DNA from: Pseudobdellovibrionaceae bacterium
GTDB taxonomy: Bacteria > Bdellovibrionota > Bdellovibrionia > Bdellovibrionales > Bdellovibrionaceae
Direction of reading: 5' to 3'
NCBI GenBank assembly: GCA_014376325.1
Contig: JACMRP010000067.1
Span: forward strand, 1-7,970
DNA: 7,970 nucleotides
Under the pieces are notes generated by a model. That model searched no databases and had not been told where the DNA came from. It saw nothing but the letters and a program-made list of their open reading frames with translations. Below are positions 1 to 6,101 of the stretch, piece by piece. Position 1 is the first letter of the stretch. Each line of letters opens with the position of its first letter. A program made the translations under genes and the position numbers.

Positions 1-308
1 TAAAAAGTGAAGAGTTTCATTTTGCCCGCTACCCGGCCGGCAATGGTTACCAAAAGCATCTTGATCAGCACCGCGGTCAAAATGAGCGAAAGATCTCTTT
101 GGTGCTCTACCTGAATCCGGATTGGAAGGATGCCGAAGGCGGACAACTTCGACTTTTTTCCCCCGACGATCCCGATAAGGAAGTTGCTTTGGTATCCCCA
201 CGAATGGGCCGTCTGGTGCTTTTTAAAAGTGACGTGATCCCGCACGAAGTTCTGCCCTGCTTCCAAATTCGAAGCAGTTTAACCGGTTGGTTTCGGACGG
301 ATTTTTAG
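1..308 (+). CDS. 2OG-Fe(II) dioxygenase, EGLN/PHD-like prolyl hydroxylase (3' part)
   Basis: This is the C-terminal half of a 2-oxoglutarate- and Fe(II)-dependent oxygenase. The frame (codons from base 3) is open to the left edge, so the start is outside the window. Visible in order are a RYPAGNGYQKHLD segment with the HxD iron ligands (His 57-59, Asp 63-65), a strand LVLYLNPDW, a GGQLRLF turn, the distal iron ligand in PHEVLP (His 243-245), and the 2-oxoglutarate-binding Arg (270-272) in RSSLTGWF. The order and spacing closely match the catalytic core of animal PHD2/EGLN1 (YPGNG..Y..H.D, Y.LN.DW, GG.LR.F, PHEV.P, RY.ITVWY) and Pseudomonas PPHD. Family knowledge: these enzymes hydroxylate prolines, and the Pseudomonas enzyme acts on elongation factor Tu. 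The substrate here is unknown. A TTG at 99 cannot be the start because it would remove the HxD motif. Catalytic residues are intact, so the enzyme is probably active. It ends 37 bases before the ABC gene and may be cotranscribed with it. Confidence 0.88.
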   Translation, partial: KSEEFHFARYPAGNGYQKHLDQHRGQNERKISLVLYLNPDWKDAEGGQLRLFSPDDPDKEVALVSPRMGRLVLFKSDVIPHEVLPCFQIRSSLTGWFRTDF

Positions 309-345
309 TTAACTTCGACTTTCCGGTGGGCTAGAGTTCTGTGCA

Positions 346-2172
346 ATGAGACCTCTTATTTACGATGTTCTTTTCACCCGTATTTCTGCCCGCATGATGA
401 TCATCGTAAGCTCGTTGACGGCGACCGTATTTGGTTTGTTCGCTCCCTACTTTCAAAAATTATTCGTCGACCAACTGACCGGCATAGATAGCCATCTTCC
501 TTGGGGAATAAAGACGACCGCTTTGATTTTAATTTTACTCGCCTTCGCGAGCGTTCTTTTCGCGCAAGGTTTTTCACAGCTAACAAATTATTTAGGCATG
601 CGCGAATCCATTTTGATGCAATCGGTTTTGTCGGAGCGCTTGTATCGCCAGACTCTTCAGCTCAGGGTCGACACCATGAGCCACCGTCCCGTGGGTGAAA
701 TTATCCAAATCTACGCGACCGACGTTCCAGGCTCTACGATGTTTCTTGAACAGACATTGCCGAATGGTGCCTCAACCTTGTTTCCGTTGATCCTGGCGCC
801 TTTCGCGATTTCGATGATGTACGATATTCCGTTAGTACCGACTTTGTTCATGATGATCGCAATTACCGCAATTAATACCGCGATGGCTTTCCGGCAATCG
901 AAGTTTTTTTACCAGTTCAAAAAACTGGCTGGCGAGCGCATCGGACTGGTCAACGAGTGGGTGCAAAACATTCGCACCATCCGGATCCTCGGCTGGATAC
1001 ATTATTTTGAAAAAAACATTTTTACCAAACGCCAAGTTGAAACCACGAATCGCGTCGCCATGGTCACGAACGGACAGATGATGAATTCCGTCGCGTCTTC
1101 CGTGACGTTCGTGCTGAATGTCGTGACCCTGGCGTCGTTGATTTATTATTCGAAGCACACCATCACGGGCGGCGAGCTTCTGGCTCTTCTGTGGATCGTC
1201 GGCGTCTTTTTAACTAGACCGTTTAGGCAAATGCCGTGGTTTTTTACCTTTGGCTTTGATGCTTGGACCTCAATGCAGCGTTTAGAGTCTTACCTCCGCA
1301 TCACCAACGACCAGTCAGCGGAGCAGCCCGCCACCTTGAGTGAATCCGAGGACGAAACTGGTCCGCTCGGTGCCGCAAGCAGTGACCTCGTGTTAGAAGT
1401 TAAAAATCTCCATCTGCAAATTGGCGGAAAACAAATCTTAAGTGGGATCGACTTGCAAATCCACGAACGCGAATTTGTGGCGATCGTGGGCGAAGTGGGC
1501 GCGGGCAAATCGATGTTGCTGCTGTCGCTGCTCGGCGAAACCGGAGCCGGCATGGATGAATACCTTATCGACGGTCGAAGTGCCGGCGCGATGTCACTGA
1601 ATGAACTTCGTGGAAATTACGCCTACGTTCCGCAAGAAGGCTTCATCATGAGCGCGAGCCTTCGCGAAAATGTGGCTTTCTTATACGACATCGAGCCCGA
1701 AGGCGATCCGCGCATCGAAGAATCTTTGCGGCTCGCCCAGTTTGAGGTCTTCAATGAACGCGTCGAAAATGGGCTGTCGACCGAAATCGGCGAACGCGGC
1801 GTGAATCTGTCCGGTGGGCAAAAACAACGTGTCAGTCTCGCGCGCGTTCATTATCATCGCGCACCGATTTTGTTATTGGACGACTGTCTCAGCGCGGTCG
1901 ACGTCGATACGGAAGAAAAACTTTTTACGCAGTTGTTAGACGGCGCTTGGCACGAACGGACTCGGTTGCTGGTCACGCATCGACTGACGATTTTAAATCG
2001 TGTCGATCGAATCGTCTTCATGCAAGAAGGCCGAATCTTGGACACCGGAACATTTCAGGAACTGATGTCCCGCAGCCTTGAATTCCGGAACTACACCCAG
2101 ACCGTCGAAACCCGCATGCAGAAAGGGGGAAGTGATGGCCAGAACAACGGCGAAGTCGGCACCAAAGCCTAA
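346..2172 (+). CDS. ABCC/MRP-type ABC exporter half-transporter, subunit A (degenerate Walker B)
   Basis: This 608-residue protein has an N-terminal exporter membrane domain (helices near residues 15-40, 57-82, 140-160, 163-182, 247-268 and 275-297) followed by a nucleotide-binding domain from about 348. Motifs seen are Walker A GEVGAGKS (382-389), Q-loop AYVPQEGF (Gln430), canonical signature LSGGQ (488-492), Walker B ILLLDD (508-513), D-loop SAVD (516-519) and H-loop His545. The catalytic Glu after Walker B is replaced by Asp513. The AYVPQ and LLDDCLSAVD strings are those of the first ATP domain of eukaryotic MRP/ABCC proteins, which has the same Asp. It should pair with the product of the next gene, whose start it overlaps, to form one heterodimeric inner-membrane exporter. 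The substrate cannot be read from sequence. The ATG has only a weak upstream AGAG (333-336). The later ATGs at residues 17-18 would cut into the first helix, so 346 is preferred. Confidence 0.93.
   Translation: MRPLIYDVLFTRISARMMIIVSSLTATVFGLFAPYFQKLFVDQLTGIDSHLPWGIKTTALILILLAFASVLFAQGFSQLTNYLGMRESILMQSVLSERLYRQTLQLRVDTMSHRPVGEIIQIYATDVPGSTMFLEQTLPNGASTLFPLILAPFAISMMYDIPLVPTLFMMIAITAINTAMAFRQSKFFYQFKKLAGERIGLVNEWVQNIRTIRILGWIHYFEKNIFTKRQVETTNRVAMVTNGQMMNSVASSVTFVLNVVTLASLIYYSKHTITGGELLALLWIVGVFLTRPFRQMPWFFTFGFDAWTSMQRLESYLRITNDQSAEQPATLSESEDETGPLGAASSDLVLEVKNLHLQIGGKQILSGIDLQIHEREFVAIVGEVGAGKSMLLLSLLGETGAGMDEYLIDGRSAGAMSLNELRGNYAYVPQEGFIMSASLRENVAFLYDIEPEGDPRIEESLRLAQFEVFNERVENGLSTEIGERGVNLSGGQKQRVSLARVHYHRAPILLLDDCLSAVDVDTEEKLFTQLLDGAWHERTRLLVTHRLTILNRVDRIVFMQEGRILDTGTFQELMSRSLEFRNYTQTVETRMQKGGSDGQNNGEVGTKA
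2124..2130 (+). promoter_or_regulatory. Ribosome binding site fixing the start of ABC subunit B
   Basis: The purine run AGGGGGA lies 4 bases before the ATG at 2135, inside the 3' coding end of subunit A. It decides the start. The frame stays open upstream to about 2078 but has no comparable site there, and the extra residues (MNSGTTPRPSKPACRKGEV) simply read the subunit A coding sequence in another frame. The arrangement suggests translational coupling of the two subunits. Confidence 0.65.
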
Positions 2173-4048
2173 ATACTTTTCTGACGGCGAACACACATCG
2201 GAGTCGGGCTACAGTCCCGCCGTGTTTAAAACTTTGTACGAAGCTTACCGGCCGTTTTTAGGCGGTACGATTTTAACTTTCGTGATCGGTTTTTTCGGCC
2301 GCATGCTTCTGCTAGCGAATGCGAACGTGATCGGCATTTGGGTCGACACTTTTTGCGATCCTAAAACCGCGGTCCACTGCCGGCCCGTCCCTGGAATTTT
2401 TGCGGATTTTAACTCCGATAAATTTATTATTTTGCTTTCCGTTATGGCGGCGTTCGGGTTTTTGATGACCAGCTATTTTCGGATTGTGTTTTCACGAATG
2501 TCCGCACAGGCCATCAGCAAAATATACGACGAAGTCACCTTGCGAACATCGCGTTTGCCGATGAGTTTTTTTGATGCGACACCGGCCGGCAGAATCATCA
2601 CGAGGTTTTCGAGCGACTACGGGAACGTCTTTCGGTTGTTTGGCGGTCCCCTTGCGGAATTTGTATCGATCATCTTTGATTTGGCCGTCATGATTCTGTT
2701 GATCACGGTGGCAAGTCCCATTTATCTGGTTTTTGTCGTGATGATCGGGATTCTGAATTTTGTGGTGTACCGACTGAACCGCAAACGCTTGCGCACGGCC
2801 CGCAGAGAACTTTCGGCAAGCCGCTCTCCTTCCATTGCCCATTTTGCAGAGACGACTCAGGGCGCGAGCACCATCCGTTCTTTTGCGCGGCAAGATTCTT
2901 TTATGGATCGATTTCACCGTCTCGATAATTATTTTCTCAATCAGAAATTGAAAACGACCGGCCGGGTGATCGGGTTTTCGCTGCAAATGAATAGCCTTTC
3001 GGCGTTGTTGCTTTTAGTAACCGGGATTTCTGCATATTATTTGATTCACGCGGGGATGATCTCGGTGGGGTCCGTGGGGGTTGCATTTACGTTCATCGCT
3101 CTTTCCGGCAATACGGTGCAAATGTTTTTTGAGTGGCTCACGCAGTTTGAAGAAGCGATGATCGGCGTCGAAAGACTAGATCAGTATCTGCGTAAAGACA
3201 TCGAAGACGGCAATTTGCTTCCGTCGACCGCAACGTTCGCGACGGACCATCCCCGTTACGATCCCAAGCTTGAAAAGTATCTTCACAACCGACGGCTGAC
3301 GAACGATCGCAACGCTTCGGTGCAAGTCGAAGGTCTTTGGTTCAAGTACCGCGAGGATTTGCCATGGGTGCTGAAGAACCTTCAATTTGAAGTGAAGGCC
3401 GGCGAACGTTTAGGAATCGTCGGGCGCACCGGCAGCGGTAAATCAAGTTTGATTCAGGCTTTGTTTTATCTGTACCCGATTCATGCGGGGCGGATCGCGA
3501 TCAACGGGAATAGTCCAAAAACTTCCGCCGCGGCTTCGGGCATCGACCTCAATTTGTACCGCCGATCCATCGCGTTTATATCTCAAGACCCGGTTTTGTT
3601 TCAGGGAACTTTAAGCAGCAATCTGGACATTGATGGGACCTTGCCAGATGAGCGACTGCTCGAAGTGCTGGACCAAGTCGGGCTGAAGGAGTGGGTGCTG
3701 GAGCAAAGGGACACCCTCCACATGAAAATCGAAGAGCGCGGAAAGAATCTTTCATTGGGAGAGAGGCAACTGTTATGCATGGCCCGTTGTTTACTTCAGC
3801 AAGCCCCAATCGTGATTATGGATGAGGCGACTAGCTCTGTGGATCCCCAGTCCGAAGAGATTTTGGTCAAGGCGACGGAAGAGTTTTTTGCGGACCGCAC
3901 GCAGATCATTATCGCTCACCGATTGTCGACCTTGCAGAAGTGTGACCGCATACTTTGGCTACACAATGGGGAAATCCAAAAAATCGGGCCGACCCACGAA
4001 GTCTTGCCGCTGTTTGAAGCCACCAATTTAGCGAATTCCGAGGCATAA
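2135..4048 (+). CDS. ABCC/MRP-type ABC exporter half-transporter, subunit B (canonical Walker B)
   Basis: This 637-residue half-transporter overlaps the preceding gene by 38 bases. A cytoplasmic N-terminus of about 40 residues precedes six predicted helices (about 41-70, 96-118, 174-192, 194-212, 285-305, 308-330). The coupling region carries the ABCC-like strings LPMSFFDATPAGRIITRFSSD (split around 141-161) and TIRSFARQDSF (246-256). The ATP domain (from about 396) has Walker A GRTGSGKS (430-437), Q-loop Gln484, Walker B IVIMDE (559-564) with catalytic Glu564, and H-loop His595. Its signature is LSLGE (539-543) instead of LSGGQ. The deviant signature faces the site already weakened in subunit A, so the pair should have one degenerate and one active ATP site, as in MRP/CFTR and bacterial TM287/288 or TmrAB. 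The loop between helices 1 and 2 is longer than usual and holds Cys74 and Cys82, possibly a periplasmic disulfide. The transported substrate is unknown. Confidence 0.93.
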   Translation: MARTTAKSAPKPKYFSDGEHTSESGYSPAVFKTLYEAYRPFLGGTILTFVIGFFGRMLLLANANVIGIWVDTFCDPKTAVHCRPVPGIFADFNSDKFIILLSVMAAFGFLMTSYFRIVFSRMSAQAISKIYDEVTLRTSRLPMSFFDATPAGRIITRFSSDYGNVFRLFGGPLAEFVSIIFDLAVMILLITVASPIYLVFVVMIGILNFVVYRLNRKRLRTARRELSASRSPSIAHFAETTQGASTIRSFARQDSFMDRFHRLDNYFLNQKLKTTGRVIGFSLQMNSLSALLLLVTGISAYYLIHAGMISVGSVGVAFTFIALSGNTVQMFFEWLTQFEEAMIGVERLDQYLRKDIEDGNLLPSTATFATDHPRYDPKLEKYLHNRRLTNDRNASVQVEGLWFKYREDLPWVLKNLQFEVKAGERLGIVGRTGSGKSSLIQALFYLYPIHAGRIAINGNSPKTSAAASGIDLNLYRRSIAFISQDPVLFQGTLSSNLDIDGTLPDERLLEVLDQVGLKEWVLEQRDTLHMKIEERGKNLSLGERQLLCMARCLLQQAPIVIMDEATSSVDPQSEEILVKATEEFFADRTQIIIAHRLSTLQKCDRILWLHNGEIQKIGPTHEVLPLFEATNLANSEA

Positions 4049-4076
4049 GTTAAAATCGCCGTTAAGAATTAAAGGG

Positions 4077-4105
4077 TTGCGGTCGATAAAAGAACACAGT
4101 ACAAA
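4077..4105 (+). promoter_or_regulatory. Weak candidate sigma-70 promoter before mgtE
   Basis: TTGCGG (4077-4082) and TACAAA (4100-4105) are separated by 17 bases, matching the sigma-70 consensus at 3/6 and 4/6 positions. Transcription from here would start near 4112, leaving about 40 bases of leader before the ATG at 4151. The match is weak, and mgtE could equally be read through from the ABC genes, since no terminator is visible between 4049 and 4150. No M-box-like structured leader could fit in this space. Confidence 0.22.
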
Positions 4106-4139
4106 GGCTCAACTGGCTAAAACCAAATGTCTAAGCTTC

Positions 4140-4145
4140 GAGGTG
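4140..4145 (+). promoter_or_regulatory. Ribosome binding site fixing the mgtE start at 4151
   Basis: GAGGTG, a good match to the anti-Shine-Dalgarno complement, lies 5 bases before the ATG at 4151. The in-frame ATG at 4127, eight codons earlier, is preceded by GGCTAAAACCAA without a convincing site, so 4151 is preferred. Confidence 0.6.
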
Positions 4146-4150
4146 GTTGC

Positions 4151-5569
4151 ATGGACTCCGATAATAAAAACCTCCCAGGTTCTGGCGCTTCCGATTCTGA
4201 GAACGGCTCTAATAGCCCTTCTGAGAAATCGGCTTCAATGTCCAATTCTCAACCGCTTTCTCATACCGAAGAACAGTTCTTCGATCTTTTTGAAAATTGG
4301 TCGGCGCTCAGCGCTCACGAACGAAGAACCAAATTCAAGGAACTCCCGCGGACCGAAGCGGAAGAACTTTTTTTAAGCCTTAAAGTCCACGACCAGGTTG
4401 AGCTGCTATCGGAAGCAAGCCCGCTAGAGACCCGCTCTTGGGTTCGTCTGCTTGCGCCCGATGACGTTGCCGATTTGATTCAGGAAATGGGTCCTGAACA
4501 TCGCGATGACGTATTGTCACTGTTGGACCCACAGACTAAACGCGAAGTGATCGCGCTGCTTGCCTACGCAGAAGACAATGCGGGCGGCTTGATGAGTTCT
4601 CGCTTCATCCGCCTCCGCCCTTCGATGAGCGTCGACGAAGCGATCAGTTACATTCGCATTCAAGCAAAGACCTCGGTCGAGACCATTTATTACGCTTACG
4701 TTTTGGATACGGACCAGAGCTTGCTCGGGGTTGTCTCGTTCCGGGAATTGTTTGCTTCGACGCCAGAGAAAAAAATCAAAGACATCATGACCACCGATAT
4801 GGTCAAGGTCCCGGTCGATACGGATCAAGAGCACATCGGTAAAATCTTTTCTAGCCAAGATCTGATGGCGATCCCGGTCATCAACGCGCAAAACCAGATG
4901 GTCGGTATCGTCACGTTCGATGACGTGGCGAGCGTGATTCAAGAAGAAGCGACCGAAGATATTCACAAACTCGGGGGCGTCGAAGCTCTCGATGCGCCGT
5001 ACATGAAGATCTCTCTCCTGAATATGATCAAGAAGCGCGCGGGCTGGCTTTTGATTTTGTTTTTGGGCGAAATGTTTACGGCCACCGCGATGGGGTACTT
5101 TCAGTCCGAGATTGAGCGCGCGGTCGTGCTCGCACTTTTCATTCCTTTAATTATTAGCTCGGGTGGAAACTCTGGATCCCAGGCAAGTACGCTGATCATC
5201 CGCGCGATGGCGCTGGGCGAAGTCCGTATGCGTGACTGGTGGCGGGTTCTGGGCCGCGAATTACTGACGGGGCTAGCACTCGGTTCGTGCTTAAGTTTAG
5301 TGGGCCTTACGCGGATTTTGTTGTGGCCGGCACGCGAACAGTTGTACGGTCCGCATTACGTGCTCGTGGCGATCACCGTTTCGATTAGCATCATCGGCGT
5401 TGTGTTGTGGGGAACCTTGTCTGGGTCCATGCTGCCCTTCTTGCTGAAGAAGATGCGCTTCGACCCTGCCTCAGCTTCTGCCCCGGCAGTCGCGACTCTC
5501 GTGGACGTCACGGGATTAGTGATTTACTTCTCGGTCGCGAGTGCGGTTCTGAAGGGCGTTCTGCTTTAA
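4151..5569 (+). CDS. mgtE: MgtE-family magnesium channel/transporter
   Basis: This 472-residue inner-membrane Mg2+ channel is close to the usual family length of about 450. A Ser/Asn-rich, poorly conserved tail (1-38) precedes the MgtE N-domain (about 40-140, helical). The family-typical AEDNAGGLM (140-148) leads into two CBS domains (about 150-205 and 210-268). An acidic stretch with D257, D258, E265, E266, E269 and D270 matches the region where MgtE senses cytosolic Mg2+. The connecting helix and a five-helix membrane domain follow (about 295-472). The pore-family strings PLIISSGGNSGSQ (332-344) and TLVDVTGL (449-456) are present. Asp452 aligns with the pore Asp432 that binds Mg2+ in Thermus thermophilus MgtE. 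Family knowledge: Mg2+ bound to the N and CBS domains closes the channel. The start at 4151 is chosen from its ribosome site, with 4127 as the alternative. The gene ends 5 bases from the convergent next gene. Confidence 0.95.
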   Translation: MDSDNKNLPGSGASDSENGSNSPSEKSASMSNSQPLSHTEEQFFDLFENWSALSAHERRTKFKELPRTEAEELFLSLKVHDQVELLSEASPLETRSWVRLLAPDDVADLIQEMGPEHRDDVLSLLDPQTKREVIALLAYAEDNAGGLMSSRFIRLRPSMSVDEAISYIRIQAKTSVETIYYAYVLDTDQSLLGVVSFRELFASTPEKKIKDIMTTDMVKVPVDTDQEHIGKIFSSQDLMAIPVINAQNQMVGIVTFDDVASVIQEEATEDIHKLGGVEALDAPYMKISLLNMIKKRAGWLLILFLGEMFTATAMGYFQSEIERAVVLALFIPLIISSGGNSGSQASTLIIRAMALGEVRMRDWWRVLGRELLTGLALGSCLSLVGLTRILLWPAREQLYGPHYVLVAITVSISIIGVVLWGTLSGSMLPFLLKKMRFDPASASAPAVATLVDVTGLVIYFSVASAVLKGVLL

Positions 5570-5574
5570 GAAAA

Positions 5575-5967
5575 CTATTTCATCGTCGGTTTTGCGGAGA
5601 TCACTACGGTCTCCCCGTCTTTTTCTGTCGTCTGAATTTCTCCACGATTGTTATCGCGCGTGATCAGGGTTGAGCTTGCAAGCACGGTCTTGCGGCCGCT
5701 AGCGGTGAAAGTTCCAACGACGAAGTTCATGTGCACGGCTTTTTTATTGTTCAGAGTTTTTTCCGTCGCGATGACTTCCATGTAAGTACGGTCTGCACCG
5801 TGGCCAGAGGTCACCGTGGTTTTTTCTCCGTCTTTCATTAGGATCGTCGGCGACATGATGTGTTTGCCGTTCAACGAAAGATCGACGCTCAATTCAATCG
5901 CCCGATTTCCCGCAAACGCGGACGTTGCAAATACCAAAGTTGAAATTGCCGAAATGATTTTAATCAT
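5575..5967 (-). CDS. Small exported protein of unknown function
   Basis: This 130-residue protein has a clear Sec signal peptide: a short basic start (MIK), a hydrophobic core (residues 4-15) and an SAFA/G cleavage site after Ala19. There is no cysteine in the lipobox position, so it is not a lipoprotein. The mature part of about 111 residues is rich in beta-prone stretches, Thr and Lys. It begins with an ELSVDLSLNGKHIMSP segment followed by a DGEKTTVTSG turn. This faintly recalls a small beta domain (V.L..NGK...SP.....G...T) seen in several uncharacterised envelope proteins. I do not recognise a named family, and no catalytic motif is visible. The start ATG is supported by GAGGGG five bases upstream. 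A possible promoter lies in the 134-base gap behind it. It is probably periplasmic or secreted. It is separate from the subtilase gene upstream because a strong terminator intervenes. Confidence 0.85.
   Translation of the reverse strand: MIKIISAISTLVFATSAFAGNRAIELSVDLSLNGKHIMSPTILMKDGEKTTVTSGHGADRTYMEVIATEKTLNNKKAVHMNFVVGTFTASGRKTVLASSTLITRDNNRGEIQTTEKDGETVVISAKPTMK
5596..5626 (+). terminator. Candidate mgtE terminator inside the convergent gene
   Basis: GGAGATC (5596-5602) can pair with GGTCTCC (5608-5614), six Watson-Crick pairs and one T-G wobble, around a five-base loop ACTAC. Three bases later comes TCTTTTTCT (5618-5626). It lies 27 bases after the mgtE stop and within the last codons of the opposite-strand gene. 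The stem is modest and the U-tract is offset and interrupted, so it may act weakly or not at all. Confidence 0.35.
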
Positions 5968-5972
5968 AAAAA

Positions 5973-5978
5973 CCCCTC
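5973..5978 (-). promoter_or_regulatory. Ribosome binding site of the small exported protein gene
   Basis: Read on the minus strand, GAGGGG stands five bases (TTTTT) before the ATG at 5967-5965. It supports that start, which also begins exactly at the signal peptide. Confidence 0.6.
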
Positions 5979-5996
5979 TGTGAACGACCCATAAAC

Positions 5997-6026
5997 AGGA
6001 TCGAGCTTCTGCCCCGCTCCTGTCAA
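5997..6026 (-). promoter_or_regulatory. Candidate sigma-70 promoter for the small exported protein
   Basis: On the minus strand a perfect -35 TTGACA (plus-strand TGTCAA, 6021-6026) is followed after 18 bases by GATCCT (5997-6002). That hexamer keeps the second, third and last bases of TATAAT. Transcription would begin near 5990, about 23 bases before the start codon. The location between an upstream terminator and the gene is where a promoter is needed. The poor -10 lowers confidence and may indicate activator dependence. Confidence 0.4.
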
Positions 6027-6038
6027 TCCGGTCCAGCT

Positions 6039-6071
6039 AAAAAAAAGGGCTTCGTTTTTGCGAAGCCCTTT
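6039..6071 (-). terminator. Strong intrinsic terminator of the subtilase-PilZ gene
   Basis: AAAGGGCTTCG (6044-6054) and CGAAGCCCTTT (6061-6071) form a perfect 11-bp stem with a six-base loop. Read on the minus strand the hairpin is followed by a run of eight T residues (plus-strand A at 6039-6046, partly shared with the stem). It begins about 30 bases after the subtilase stop. The plus-strand side has only three T residues at the end of the stem, so it should work mainly in the minus direction. Confidence 0.9.
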
Positions 6072-6101
6072 CAGGTGTTCAAGTGGTTTATGAGAGGAGC
6101 T

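Noticed and set aside
99..308. TTG at 99 as the start of a 69-residue protein
   Set aside because: The same frame is open to the left edge and the HxD iron ligands at 57-65 lie upstream of this codon, so the gene is a longer dioxygenase cut by the window.
309..337. TTAACT and TAGAGT with 17-base spacing as a promoter for the ABC genes
   Set aside because: Transcription would start about three bases before the ATG and give a leaderless message, and the hexamers are only partial matches; chance is the simpler explanation.
913..928. CCAGTT/AACTGG hairpin next to a T run (905-911)
   Set aside because: It is inside the coding sequence for the membrane domain of ABC subunit A, the stem is only six pairs, and the T run precedes the stem, so it is not a plus-strand terminator.
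2492..2986. 164-residue open frame on the minus strand
   Set aside because: It lies wholly opposite a conserved ABC transporter gene, and its product is a His/Arg/Lys-rich string with no domain; it is a byproduct of the other strand's codons.
4049..4150. Mg2+-sensing riboswitch before mgtE
   Set aside because: The gap is only about 100 bases, with no visible long stems and no terminator; an M-box needs considerably more structured leader.
4517..4966. 149-residue open frame on the minus strand
   Set aside because: It lies opposite the CBS domains of mgtE, is rich in Asp, Arg and His, and has no recognisable motif.
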